Shown: positions 1 to 10,690, numbered from the stretch's first letter. The stretch is 64,000 bases of DNA from Flectonema sp. DT1601 (GCA_964019425.1 OZ025859.1:62001-126000), one strand, 5' to 3'. Numbers and translations: made by a program. Notes: generated from the sequence alone by a model not told the origin.

Positions 1-547
1 ATTATTCGTGTAAAATCTGCTAAAATAAGATCGATACGCGACAGTTGTCCAAAGGTGTTTTCGTAACGATCCCGGGTAATATTTATCTGATAAGTGAAGC
101 ATTCCTCTCACAGCAAAGAAATACACAGAGGAAGTAAGAGCATGTAACCCGATGACATTCGACACACAAAATTCAGCTTCCGGAGGTAGCATACTTGTGC
201 TGTAGTGTGTCTGAGTCAGAAAAAAAAAAAAAAAAAATTTGATTAAAATCCGATACCATAATTCAATTATTCCATTTCCTTTTTTTTTTTTTTTTTTTTT
301 CTAAATTGTGTTTTTTTTTTTTTTTTACTAAAACTAAATAATATCAAATATGAGAATGGAACACAAGAATAACGATCCAAGTCACATATATATTTTTTTT
401 CACATATTTTTATTAAAAAAAATATCTAAATATCTAAACAAAATTCTGTTGAAGGTGATTGCGATAAATAATTTAAAAAAAAAAAAATAATAAACCGAAT
501 CGAAGATAATATATAATTCTGATTTTACAAACTTGTATCGAATCTGC
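1..547. other. AT-rich intergenic DNA
   Basis: No gene is seen. The stretch holds several A or T homopolymers of 10-22 nt (around 220-237, 281-300, 311-326, 475-488). It abuts the 3' end of the STPGR gene, so part of it should be that gene's 3' untranslated region. Confidence 0.6.
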
Positions 548-1378
548 TTAAGGAATTTCAACCTGATTAGATGCTGGCGGGGGTGCTGCAGATCGCTGCA
601 TCATAAAATCAGAGGCTCCCCGGAAAGCAACAGAACTGGGCCTGGGTCTTGGGGATACTGACCGAGGGCGTCTGTGCGGGGAAGGGGAAGCAGCTCTGGT
701 TTTAGCAATAGACTGCTCACGAGCATAAGTATTGAATGTTCTTTTTGAAATATCGAAATCTGACGTTAGAGTATAGTCACCAGGACCAGCTGTCGTTGCG
801 CCATCGAATGCCAAGGCGAAGTCCTTTCTGCTGGTTCCCCCCAACGTTTGTTTTGCCCTACTACTCCTATGCGATATTCTACCTCTATTTGGTGACTCGT
901 ACGAACCAGGACCTGGTGTTCCACATGTTTGATTCCAACCTGATCTGTCACTGTCTATTGTTAAGTCACGATTTATGCTTAGCCTTGAATGACTACCCCT
1001 TTGAGTTATTAAAGCAGAACGCGTCCTTTTTGGTTTATTAATAGTGTACTGACCTACTCCAGGTGTTTTGTCTCCGTGACGGTATTTTTCATCGAACCTC
1101 TTAGTGTTGCTGAATGAGGTACATCCTTTCTTACTGAAGGATGAGAAAACTTTACCGGAACCTCCTGGTGCTGGAGTTGGTATTGGGTCTTTCTTAGCTA
1201 ATGGTTTTTGTGTTGGTGTTCTCTTTGCGAATCCTGGTGTTGCTCCTTGAGTTTTTGTCTTAAAGCTTGAATAAGTTCCAGATCCAACTTCTACTCCTTT
1301 TGCTATTTCATTAATCATCAAGCGAGCCATTTCTTCTTCTCTCTTCTTCTTTACCTTATCCCTGGGTGGGCCTATCAT
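548..1378 (-). CDS. Sperm-tail PG-rich repeat (SHIPPO/STPGR) protein, probably axonemal
   Basis: This 276-residue protein carries at least three STPGR-type motifs: TPGVGQY at about 105-111, TPGPGSY at 154-160 and AGPGDY at 197-202. Further Gly/Ser/Thr/Tyr and Phe-Ser patterns (GSGTYSSF at 33-40, KVFSSFSK at 76-83) fit the same repeat class. STPGR proteins are known mainly as microtubule-associated or microtubule-inner proteins of cilia and flagella, so an axonemal role is inferred. The N-terminus is Lys/Arg/Glu-rich and probably helical. The C-terminal 50 residues are Ser/Pro/Arg-rich and disordered. The ATG used is the first in the frame, and the stop is TAA. The reading frame is intronless. 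The family assignment rests on short motifs only. Confidence 0.8.
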   Translation of the reverse strand: MIGPPRDKVKKKREEEMARLMINEIAKGVEVGSGTYSSFKTKTQGATPGFAKRTPTQKPLAKKDPIPTPAPGGSGKVFSSFSKKGCTSFSNTKRFDEKYRHGDKTPGVGQYTINKPKRTRSALITQRGSHSRLSINRDLTIDSDRSGWNQTCGTPGPGSYESPNRGRISHRSSRAKQTLGGTSRKDFALAFDGATTAGPGDYTLTSDFDISKRTFNTYAREQSIAKTRAASPSPHRRPRSVSPRPRPSSVAFRGASDFMMQRSAAPPPASNQVEIP

Positions 1379-1921
1379 TTTTCCTTTTGTTTGATGGTCT
1401 GAATTTTAAAAAAATTATTGAAATTATTTATAAAGTCAAAAAGCTCCATATGCAAAAAGCTGAGAGTTCTTCAGCTACAAAAAACTAATAATACAAAAAA
1501 AAAAAAACGATCTCTTTTTGTATTGAAAAAAAGCGCTAAAAAGGCCAGGGATTTGGTTTGGTTTGAATCGTAAAAAGAAAAAAAATAAAACTGCGGACAG
1601 CAAGTTTTTTTTTTTTTTTTTTTTTTTAATGTGTAATCATGTTGTTTGCGTGCTCAGTGATACGTTCTCCCATCAGAGAAGAATTTTTTCTTTTTTTTTT
1701 TTGTGAATCACAAAAAAACCATCATTTTTTTAACAAAGGTCAGGGAATTTGCATAAATGCCAACTACGAGATAATTTCTTTCAAAGAGCAGTCAAACCAG
1801 TTGTTTGAGATCAAAAAAAACTGATTAACGTCGCACAACCGGGAATCGGTCAGCAGCTAATCACCAGATTGATTATCAAGTGTGAAGGATAAAACTGCCA
1901 ACCCAGTTGTCGAATCGCAAA

Positions 1922-1953
<32 letters not shown>

Positions 1954-1995
1954 AAGGGGGAAATACCCTTCCTGAGGTGAGGGAACGACAAACTT
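1379..1995. other. Intergenic, homopolymer-rich
   Basis: No gene is supported. Contains A/T runs at 1496-1507, 1606-1627 and 1919-1954, the last a broken A-tract just downstream of the calpain gene's stop (gene on minus). It should hold the calpain 3' untranslated region and the STPGR promoter. Confidence 0.5.
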
Positions 1996-3918
1996 TCAAA
2001 CAGGAGGAAGACCCGCTGAAGCGTACATGTCACTCATGCAGGAGGTTTCTTTTCTCGAACGGCTAAACATGTCACGTGGTGGGGCTTTCTTTGCCAATGT
2101 CGGGGTGCTTTTTGCTACCCTCGTCAGAGGTGTCTTAGAGGAGGCCTTTGCCGATGGTTTCGAAGGTCGTCGTACACTTTTGGGTGATTCCGCAGTAGGA
2201 ACTGGCGGTTTCACTGCTGGTACAACAGAAGCCTTCGAAAGGTTTGTTAAAATAGAAATTTCAAAATTAATTTTTTTTGAAGCCTTCGGTGCTTTTGGGA
2301 ACACCGATACCGGCATCTCCTCAGGAGATACCAACACTTGTCTTCCGATAGTCACTTGATTAATAAACGGAAGAGACTTTAAAGTTGTGCCGTCAGATCG
2401 ATAAATATCGAATCCGATGTGTTCCTTTGCACTTTGTGTTGCGATTACATATATCTCTAATGGTGGTGTCACAGATGTTGCTTCTCCTTTCACAATAAAT
2501 CCTTTGCTGGATTCACACTTGTGTTGAAGTGTTGTGTAGCTGTCGAATGACATCTTTTTGACCTCAACATCAGAGTCAGAAGCAACAGACAGAGTGTAGT
2601 CAAGTTCCTCACCAGGCTCACAAACAGAAGGAACAAAATAAGTCCATTTATCCGTCACAGTTATACTTGTTCCATTCTCTCTTTTGTTACAGAATAGAGG
2701 AACCCCTTTCAAGTTAATCTGACCTGCTAAAGAGATTGGAGTGGGTTCAGATGTCCCATCCAATATGGATATTCCACAAGGTCTGTAAGCAATCTTTGTT
2801 GTACTACTAACACCTCTCTGTTCTGACAAGTGGATGAGTAATGAAGCAGAAGTAACCTTGTCAGACGATCTGACGGCGAATATTTCATTCAAATAAAAAG
2901 TTTTCTGAAACCCAGAACTTCCCACTCCCTTCTGAAACTTCTCCTTTGAAACAAAACGAGTTTTATACAGAGAAGGGTCCACCAACGGAATTTCATTGTA
3001 GCTCTCAAATGCCGATAAAAATTCTTTGTTGGTGAGCAGCAGCTCTCCTTCTTCCAGTTTGACAGTTTTTTGAGTCGATGGAGAGACTGTTTTCACCTGA
3101 GGATTAAAAACAACATATCCCTGACTGACTACCCTACGAAGGGTGTAAGCATGGTTCTTTTGTAGTGAAGGAAGTGTTTTTAGACCTGTACCACACACAA
3201 CAACACTTTTAGGGTGTTTTGATGAACTTTTTGGAATATTTAGTTTCAACCCATCCCTGTGAACGGTTGTTAAACAGCCAGTCAAATCATAAGTACAATC
3301 TAAGATGTTTCCTCCTTTAATTGATTCAAAACTAGAGTAGAATTTCGCATACGCCTTTTCAAGAATCTGAGTCCAGAACCTGCCGTCGCTGGTAGGAGGA
3401 CTCATCGACTCGCCCTTACCGACAGCGTAGTATTCGTCTACTAAAACTGCTCTCCATTGACCGTTTTTCATAAATCGAATTGCGAAAATTCCATTCTTTG
3501 GATTAGTATTTAAGAATAATCTCTCTATTAGAATCGGATTAGCTGAGATCGCAGCAACTGAAGCACAAAAAAAACAATTCGGAAAGAAGCCCTGTTTCAT
3601 GTCAGTACTTCGAACAACATGCCAGTCTTCATTAGGAGTGACTCTCCTTGTCTTTGAGATGTCAGATTTCTTCCAAAAACTGCTGTCACGCCACAGTAGG
3701 CGACCCTCTTCCCGTACTAAATCAGAGTGTTCCCAATTACTGCCGTCGGAGTTTTTAAATTTTGAATTTTCAAACATTTTCACTATTTCCAATGCCTCAT
3801 CTGGACTGTAAGTTCCCTGGTAAGACAGTAACTCCATTCGCTTTTCAAAGGTCGGACCCTCCTCGCCATTCTGAAACTTTACACTTGTGAGATCGTAATC
3901 TCCAAGTTGGGCACACAT
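1996..3918 (-). CDS. Calpain-family cysteine protease (C2 clan CA), slightly atypical
   Basis: A 640-residue protein with a papain-like calpain catalytic core. The nucleophile motif is KQGFFPNCFF at 108-117, with Gln109 and Cys115 in calpain spacing. The general-base His is in NHAYTL (His256), and Asn272 in VVFNPQ is the likely third triad residue. The usual Asp before the catalytic Cys is Asn here, and the Asn motif lacks the common NPWG, so activity is plausible but not certain. Residues about 340-560 form a beta-rich segment resembling a calpain-type C2-like (CBSW) domain. The last 80 residues are Ser/Lys/Pro-rich and disordered. No EF-hands or membrane segments are seen. The gene lies tandem with the STPGR gene on the same strand. 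Divergent calpain-like proteins without activity are common in flagellates, where many associate with membrane or cytoskeleton. Confidence 0.82.
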   Translation of the reverse strand: MCAQLGDYDLTSVKFQNGEEGPTFEKRMELLSYQGTYSPDEALEIVKMFENSKFKNSDGSNWEHSDLVREEGRLLWRDSSFWKKSDISKTRRVTPNEDWHVVRSTDMKQGFFPNCFFCASVAAISANPILIERLFLNTNPKNGIFAIRFMKNGQWRAVLVDEYYAVGKGESMSPPTSDGRFWTQILEKAYAKFYSSFESIKGGNILDCTYDLTGCLTTVHRDGLKLNIPKSSSKHPKSVVVCGTGLKTLPSLQKNHAYTLRRVVSQGYVVFNPQVKTVSPSTQKTVKLEEGELLLTNKEFLSAFESYNEIPLVDPSLYKTRFVSKEKFQKGVGSSGFQKTFYLNEIFAVRSSDKVTSASLLIHLSEQRGVSSTTKIAYRPCGISILDGTSEPTPISLAGQINLKGVPLFCNKRENGTSITVTDKWTYFVPSVCEPGEELDYTLSVASDSDVEVKKMSFDSYTTLQHKCESSKGFIVKGEATSVTPPLEIYVIATQSAKEHIGFDIYRSDGTTLKSLPFINQVTIGRQVLVSPEEMPVSVFPKAPKASKKINFEISILTNLSKASVVPAVKPPVPTAESPKSVRRPSKPSAKASSKTPLTRVAKSTPTLAKKAPPRDMFSRSRKETSCMSDMYASAGLPPV

Positions 3919-4364
3919 GTTGTCAACAAGACTGATTAAGGTGGTATAAAAACAGTAAATAAATCAGTTAACGACTATCGGAGTTGGAGTTATATAGTGA
4001 GATTTTCACACCTGTTTTGGAGATGATATTAATTTTAAAAAAAAAAATTTTAAAAAATTAAAAATTTTGAGAGAGAAAAAGAGAACGAGGTTTTTTTTTC
4101 TTTTCTTTCATTTCTTTTTCTAATTCCTGATCCAAAGGCAATATCGTCCTGCCTTATATGTGCATTGCCGTGGGCTACGAACAGAAGTGATTAAAAGGAG
4201 CAGTTTTCTTTTTTTTTTCATTCCATTTTTTTTTTGTTTGTCGTGTTTTCCTGCAGCAGGAAGCCACAGAGAAAAGAGAACGAACAAAAAAAAAAGAAAT
4301 TGCAGAAAAAACAAGAAAGAAAAGGATTCAAAAAAAATTGGCTTTATCGCACGTAGTAAATTAC

Positions 4365-4450
4365 ATTTTCGCAACTGGAAACAAGCCTATAAAAGTAGAG
4401 GGTACGTTACAATTCTTTTTTTTTTTCACTCTTCCGAGATGAAAAAAATA
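4365..4450 (+). repeat. Dispersed repeat family C, copy 1
   Basis: Resembles 28375-28470 in the same orientation. Both carry a CCTATAAA core, an ACAATTCT stretch followed by T-rich DNA, then a TTC(C)GAGATGAAAAA ending. The similarity is moderate and interrupted, so this is an old or loosely conserved repeat. Confidence 0.35.
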
Positions 4451-4745
4451 AGAATTTTTTAAAAAAAAAACGGTCATCATCGAACGAGTAGTAAAAATAC
4501 AAAACCGACAAAACAGCAGAAACAAAAACAAAAACAATGAGTCTGCCCTACATTCTCCTCATCAAAAAAACAGAGAGGGAGAGAGAGAGAGAAAAAAAGG
4601 CGGAAAAGAAAGACGACGGACACATGCATGTCCTCTCATCATCATGTTTCCCACACCCCTTCATTCTGCTCATACGCCCCGGGGAGAATCCAAAAGGGAG
4701 AAAACAAAATACGAAAAAATACTTCATAGAGAAAAAGAAGAAAAA

Positions 4746-4777
4746 AACCCCACGTGGTTAGTAAAGCACGTGGGGTT
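4746..4777. other. Perfect 11-bp hairpin with CACGTG in both arms
   Basis: Arms AACCCCACGTG and CACGTGGGGTT pair exactly around a 10-nt loop (GTTAGTAAAG). Each arm contains the palindrome CACGTG (an E-box/G-box core). It lies in the 5' flank of the calpain gene. It could be a transcription-factor site pair or a structured RNA element; nothing decides between these. Confidence 0.6.
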
Positions 4778-4995
4778 AAGAAAGCAACAATAATGTTGAA
4801 AACCGAAGGTTTCGAAATAGAATAGAGAGAGGGAAAAAAAAAAAAAAGAAAACGCAATGCGTTAAAAAAAAATGACTTACTCCCCTTCTTTAATGTGATA
4901 AAACAAAAATTATCCATCAACGCGATCTCTCATTTTTTGCAAGTTCTTAAGAATAATAATAAAAATAAAAGTTTTCATCTGGCAATTAATTTTTT

Positions 4996-5736
4996 CGGAC
5001 GTCTCAATCCTTCAAAATCGGACGTCTCAATCCTTCAAATCGGACGTCTCAATCCTTCAAATCGGACGTCTCAATCCTTCAAATCGGACGTCTCAATCCT
5101 TCAAATCGGACGTCTCAATCCTTCAAATCGGACGTCTCAATCCTTCAAATCGGACGTCTCAATCCTTCAAATCGGACGTCTCAATCCTTCAAATCGGACG
5201 TCTCAATCCTTCAAATCGGACGTCTCAATCCTTCAAATCGGACGTCTCAATCCTTCAAATCGGACGTCTCAATCCTTCAAATCGGACGTCTCAATCCTTC
5301 AAATCGGACGTCTCAATCCTTCAAATCGGACGTCTCAATCCTTCAAATCGGACGTCTCAATCCTTCAAATCGGACGTCTCAATCCTTCAAATCGGACGTC
5401 TCAATCCTTCAAATCGGACGTCTCAATCCTTCAAATCGGACGTCTCAATCCTTCAAATCGGACGTCTCAATCCTTCAAATCGGACGTCTCAATCCTTCAA
5501 ATCGGACGTCTCAATCCTTCAAATCGGACGTCTCAATCCTTCAAATCGGACGTCTCAATCCTTCAAATCGGACGTCTCAATCCTTCAAATCGGACGTCTC
5601 AATCCTTCAAATCGGACGTCTCAATCCTTCAAATCGGACGTCTCAATCCTTCAAATCGGACGTCTCAATCCTTCAAATCGGACGTCTCAATCCTTCAAAT
5701 CGGACGTCTCAATCCTTCAAATCGGACGTCTCAATC
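4996..5736. repeat. 22-bp minisatellite, about 34 units
   Basis: The unit CGGACGTCTCAATCCTTCAA plus AT repeats head to tail. The first unit (4996-5018) is 23 bp with one extra A. Then come 32 units of exactly 22 bp with no difference I could find, and a final 14-bp partial unit at 5723-5736. Each unit holds the palindrome GACGTC. Because 22 is not a multiple of 3, the reading frames through it have a 66-bp (22-residue) period and stay open, but this looks like chance. The near-perfect identity implies recent expansion or ongoing homogenisation. Confidence 0.97.
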
Positions 5737-6458
5737 AAAAAATAAATTTTCGTCAGCAAATTTTCAGCTTTTTTTTCCAGACGAAAAAAAACTTTTTTTT
5801 TTTTTTTTTTTTTAAAATCATTCTTAACCGAACCTCAAAACCCAATAATTTAATTATTATTAGTTTTTTCATACAAAAAAAAAAAAAGAAATTTTTACTA
5901 AAAATAATTTAGTCGATTCACGAGACAAGGAAGACGTGAAATAGAAAAAAAAAAAAAAGAAAAAAGAAAAGGGAGCAGTGCGATAAACAGAAAAGGACAT
6001 AAAAATAAATATAGTTAGAGGCTGGGAAAAGGCTGGGAAATGGGTAACGTGATATTAGTTGTTAGGCAGCGACAGTGGTACTGGTTTACTTTGGGGAAAT
6101 ACTTCTCATTGTGTTCATTTTCTTTTTTCTTTTTTTTTTAAAATGATAACAAAAAGACATCGTCTTTTAAGTACATCCGCTGTTTACGAACGTTTTACTG
6201 ACTATTTCGAAAAAACAACGATGTATTTTTTTTTTTTTTTTTTATTTTTTTTTTTCCAACACGTTCAAAAAGCTGTAATTATTATTATTTTGATTTTTTT
6301 TTTTCTGATAATAACCATCGAGCCTTTTGATTGCAGCTCTTCCCCGATACTCATAAGGTACCATCGCGAGAGAGGTAAGCACAAGGAAACATGTAGTTAG
6401 TTAGTTATTTAATCCAACGTTACTGTATATTATGAGTGCTCTAGGGAGGGTAACTCAC
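5737..6458. other. AT-rich stretch, possible introns or intergenic DNA
   Basis: Dense T and A runs. A minus-strand segment near 6320-6370 could continue the candidate spliced gene at 6459-7455 in phase, but its donor is weak (GTTATT). The same place on the plus strand also has good-looking splice signals (TTGATTGCAG before about 6341, GTAAGC after about 6374). I cannot decide between the strands. Confidence 0.3.
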
Positions 6459-7455
6459 AGTAACAGAGGACCCAATCCGTAGCCATATCCGAAGATTTCG
6501 CATGGATTGTTGAAGTAGCATCGACTGAAAGATTAATAATATAATATAACAACGAACTGGTGCACACAAAAGAAGAAGAAAAAAAAAATGAGAAAAAGAA
6601 GATTTTCTGATTGTCATCAAAAGTGCCAAATAACCTTCAACACACTTTGTCTCTTTTTCTTTTTTTCTTTTGAAATACGCAATTCAGAGAGTGATGACTT
6701 GATACTGTAATTACATATAAAGCAACTTGAAAAAACTAGCTAAAAAAAACCAAAAATAGGTTTGCGAGGAGGCACAGGGGGAATAACTTGATGGGGGGGA
6801 TCTGTTGGAAATAACAACACAGCTCTTTGCAGTTGCTGTTGAAGTATGAAAACCAACCGTAACAAGACGTGATAAGGGAAAGAACTCAAATATTAAGGGA
6901 TAAAAATCGAGTGTTCTGCATTAGTGAAGGGGAGGAGAGGGGGGAAATGGAAAAAAAAAAAAAAAAAAGGAAAGATGACAATATTTTTTAAAAAAAAAAA
7001 AAGATTATGTTTTTTTTTCACTTTAATAAAAAGCTACTCTGTTTTTTTCCAGAGTTTACAGATTTACGAAAAGTTTTCAACAAAAAGATAAAAAAGATGG
7101 AGGAAAGGTTTACACTGTTAGGGAATACTTTTGTTGTATCAAAAGCTGACTTCAGTATCAGTAAACAATCTGCCTGTCTTAAAAAAGACTCTACAATTCA
7201 ATCAAGGAGTATTGAAGAACAAACATAACCCACAGTTAAGGCACTCACACGACGGGGGTAAGGAAACGTAAAATCTCCGAAAAGTGCTGTTTAACTCGAA
7301 AGGATAAATTTTTATATAAAAAAAAAAAAAAAAAAAATAGGGAAAGAAAAAGAGAATATGTGATTATAACCAAAAATATGAAAATCAATGAAAAGTGTTA
7401 CCACGCGGCGTCGTTTGTTAGAAAAGTTGGTAAGTGTGTCGGTTGAAAGTATAGA
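6459..7455 (-). CDS. Candidate spliced gene of unknown function (internal exons only)
   Basis: Three minus-strand exons agree in splice signal and phase: 7402-7455 (54 bp, acceptor GGCTCTCAG, donor GTAACA), 7249-7286 (38 bp, acceptor GTTAAACAG, donor GTGAGT) and 6459-6524 (66 bp, acceptor ATCTTTCAG, donor GTGAGT). The joined frame has no stop and reads through NKRRRVHFSEILRFLTPVV, then RCYFNNPCEIFGYGYGLGPL. The mixed hydrophobic and Cys/Gly/Tyr content looks protein-like rather than random AT-rich DNA. I found neither a start nor a stop exon and recognise no family. The middle intron would be 724 bp with homopolymers. Chance agreement of three short exons remains possible. Confidence 0.35.
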
Positions 7456-8861
7456 CTGAGAGCCAGTCGCTTCGACTTTTTTTTACTCTAACTATTCACG
7501 TCACCCTTCGGGTAACACCCGTCCTGACTCTGCAACAGGAGAAGGGAGTGTCTGCAGAATGAACTTTGTCATTACAAAAGAAACAAACCCACTCTCTCCC
7601 TCCTTCCTGTCTGCTTAGCTTGTTATCTTTGATAATCGATTCGAAGAAAATAAAAAAAAATAGAAGATCAATTTCAGCCTATGGGCTTAATAAGCACTCC
7701 AAATCGCCCCTCAGTATGGATGGCATTGTCAAGTGCAAAGAAAAACTTTGAAAAAGGGGGGTTTTAATATGATACAAAAAGATCATTCGGGGAAGTTGAG
7801 AGAGAAAAGAAAAAATGGAAATTTAGCTAAATCTTAACTACAAAAAGAAATTTTATTTATTATTTTCTTTATGCGTTTTGCTTAAAATTAATTGTTGTTT
7901 TGCTAATATAGTTGTAGGAGAAGGAGAAAAAAAAAAAAAAAGGGAGGGGGGAGGAGAAAATGGAGGGGAAAAAAACAGAAATTATATCTTCTGTTAATAG
8001 GGTACAAAAGCTTATTGACTTTTCAGCGTTTTAGCTTTTCTACCCCGTAAGAGTTGGAAGGGTCGCAAATGGAAAAAAAAGAACTCTACTCTCTGCTTCC
8101 CAATCATATGAAAAAGTTACTTATTATACAACAATTATTTATATTTTTTTTTTTTATTTTTTTTTTTTTCCCCCCCCGACCACCAACCTTTGAACCTCAC
8201 AACACCTTTATATAGATACCACAGATCTTCCAAATGACGATTATAAGGAACTCAATACATTCACATCGTTGATAGCCACATCAACAACAACAACGTAAGT
8301 AGACACATCTTATGAATAACTAGCTGACGGGGCATACCAAATGCAATATGCAGTCAGCTTTCCACCTTGGCTGTGTGCACCGCATATGTTCGGGCCCGTG
8401 AACAGAGATAGTCGTTTCCCACAATCAAATTCGGAGGTGTATTTTGGATTACAGGTGGTGTTTTTGTTTTTTTTTTTTTTTTTTTTTGAAAAAAAAGTTC
8501 CAAAAAAGTTGTCTTGGGCCGCTGCATAAAAAACGAAAGCGGGCAAAGAAAATATGCTGTAAGGATTCTTGGAAGACCTTTAAAAAAAAAAAAAAAAAAA
8601 AAAAAAGCACTCGTGTGATCTGCAATCAAACAGACAACAACGACAACAACAACAGAACAGAGTTAATCACTACTGATGAATACTTTTTCTATTTTTTTTT
8701 TTCATTTTTCCCCTCCTTAATCAGAATAAACTGATTGACAACAAATGACATTCGAATATTTGTCGTCAAAGCGTGTCGGGGGGGGGTGATAGTCAGCTTA
8801 CAAAACAGTTACAAAAATACTCAAAGAGAAGCAATAAGGCTAAACTGAGCAGACGTACGAC
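7456..8861. other. Intergenic or intronic AT-rich DNA
   Basis: No gene is supported. Contains A/T runs (7319-7337, 7926-7940, 8149-8169, 8467-8487, 8581-8606), a C7 run near 8171-8177 and a repeat piece near 8263-8311. Confidence 0.45.
8263..8311 (+). repeat. Dispersed repeat family B, copy 1 (short)
   Basis: Shares a CATCGTTG start and a CAACGTAAGTAGAC block with 25161-25211, and with 30486-30551, where the block reads CAACGAAAGTAGAC. Copies 1 and 3 also share a downstream GCTGACGG. Only these short blocks are conserved. Confidence 0.4.
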
Positions 8862-9153
8862 ATGAAATTCGGCCACCAGAACAACGGGAGTCAGAGTAAC
8901 CCGCATCAGGTAGAGATATCAAAGATTGTTAGTTAGCAAAAAAAAAAAAAAAAAAAAAAAAAATTCGTAAGATAACCAAAACAAAAAAAAAAATTGGTTT
9001 TTCGGGCTAAAATTAAAAACTCTCTTCTTCAGACCATTCCCCCCCTTATCCAGTCTTCTCCAGCGAAGAAAGTAAGGGAGACCAGCTGCCTGTAGCTTGT
9101 AGTTAGTATTAATAGTTTATAGATAGTTAGATTATATAATTTTTCAGTCAATC

Positions 9154-9184
<31 letters not shown>

Positions 9185-9499
9185 AAATCAAAATCAAAAT
9201 TAAGAAATTCTTAGACAACAAACAAAACGTCGCAAATAAAGTTAGTTTAGCCGTTGTAGATTTTAACAAAACATACAAATAAAAATAAAATAAAATATAG
9301 TAGGAGGAGGAGGAGGAGAAGGAGGAGTGATAAATCTGCAGTTTTCAAACATTTAAGTTATTTAACGCGCCTTGTTTCAGGAGTGTCAATCTGATGCTAC
9401 TCGTTCCTTTGAAACCTTCATCAGTAAGTACTAAGCGATTGCAATCTAAATAAGGTTACTAACATTCCAGAGAGAGAGAGAAGGACAGCTCAAATTTAG
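8862..9499 (+). CDS. Candidate four-exon microprotein gene, function unknown
   Basis: Plus-strand exons 8862-8909, 9033-9071, 9381-9423 and 9471-9499 join in frame from an ATG (MKFGHQNN...) to a TAG, giving about 52 residues. The introns have clear signals: GTAGAG to CTTCTTCAG (123 bp), GTAAGG to TTGTTTCAG (309 bp) and GTAAGT to ATTCCAG (47 bp). The last has a perfect TACTAAC branch-point motif 7 bp before its end. The protein is hydrophilic, with a short basic end (KRERRTAQ). An alternative acceptor inside the GA-run at 9471-9480 would open another frame to a hydrophobic end near 9640. It may instead be a spliced non-coding RNA or the 5' part of a larger gene. Confidence 0.35.
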
Positions 9500-10690
9500 A
9501 ATTTTTGTCTGCGAGTTTAATCATCAGCAGATTCGCTATCGCCTGAACAAAGCGTCTTCATCTAAACTTACGTTTTGGGAAATTCTCTTTTGGATCATCT
9601 TATGGTCCAGTATTATGTTGACTTCTTGAGCCTTCAGAGGCAACATATGGAAACTGTCTTCTGATCGGATGATGGAAAGTCTCCGGTTTTATTTCAAATA
9701 ATCATATTCTCCAACGAAATCATTGTCACCTCCGTGAATCGAATCATTCTCAGGACCCAACTCACGAAGATTTGTTGTTTTTATAGCCTTCGGTTTCCAC
9801 ACCCTTTTTTTGCTATAGAAGCTAGACAGGTTGAAAACAACTAAAGAAAATAAAACAAAAAAATGATTTGGGAGTTGGAGAAATGAAAAAGTGCACCTTT
9901 GTCATTCCAAAGACAGCTTAGGGAAAAAAGAAAAGTGATGCTTTTTTTTTTTTTTTTTTTTTCCTCTCCATGTTCTCACACGGACGTCAAAAGAAAAAAG
10001 AAGAAAAAAAAACCACAGTGGAATAGATAATTCTGGCAAAGTTGTTTGGAAAGTAAGAGAAAGCAGTATTCCCTCAAGAATCAAGAAAACGAGAATCTTA
10101 AAACAAAAAAATTAAAACGCGGCAAAAAGAAATAAGGATAAATTCGCACTTTTTCTTTATTTTATTTTATTTTTTTTTTTCCCCCCCAAGTGCACCAAAC
10201 CACTGCCTGAAAACAATCGCTTTAATAGGTAGCAGTTTTTCTCATAGCATAGAATACTTTTTTCGTCATCAAAGTTAATATTTCGTTCCTTTTTTACAAA
10301 TCTCATACAACATAAATAAACATTATGATTAATATCATTACAATAATTAAACAAAAAGACAAGAGGATATTGTTATTGTTTGTTTGCTGTTCTCTGCGAC
10401 ATCGTTCCCAGACAAAGGGGAGAAAAGGAAAGGGAAAAAAAAAAAAAAAAAAGAATGAAGAATTTCTCATTTGCTTTTTTTTTTTTTTTTTTTTTTTTAA
10501 ATTTCCCCCCCCCTACCTATAGGAACGCAGTATCAGAATCACCCCCCCTTCTGGGATTATTGGATGGTTGTCTCCTTTTTGTGAGTCAAATTTGGGTAGA
10601 AGAATGCGACATAAATCAAATCTCACTACTCTAAACTGTTAAAACAGCAGACAGGAAATTCGAGTGTGAAATATAAACACAAAAGCATTC
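9500..10690. other. Intergenic, 3' flank of the giant surface-protein gene
   Basis: No gene is supported. T/A runs occur at 9942-9962, 10437-10452 and 10478-10498. The first part (9500-9800) is less AT-skewed and could contain exon pieces of the candidate gene just upstream. Confidence 0.4.

Larger units (their letters stand above)
3919..4995. other. Intergenic, purine/pyrimidine-skewed
   Basis: No gene is supported. The stretch has A-rich and T-rich tracts, a (GA)n run near 4574-4592 and a hairpin at 4746-4777. A minus-strand GTAAGT donor-like site near 4866-4871 follows a short open stretch beginning with ATG near 4920, but no partner exon was convincing. Confidence 0.45.

Noticed and set aside
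4895-5815. 306-residue open frame across the 22-bp minisatellite
   Set aside because: The frame stays open only because the unit has no stop in any of the phases it cycles through. It runs into poly-T and shows no sign of protein selection.
8444-8734. Several overlapping short frames through poly-A/poly-T around 8.3-8.7 kb
   Set aside because: They consist largely of Lys or Phe homopolymers encoded by A/T runs on both strands.
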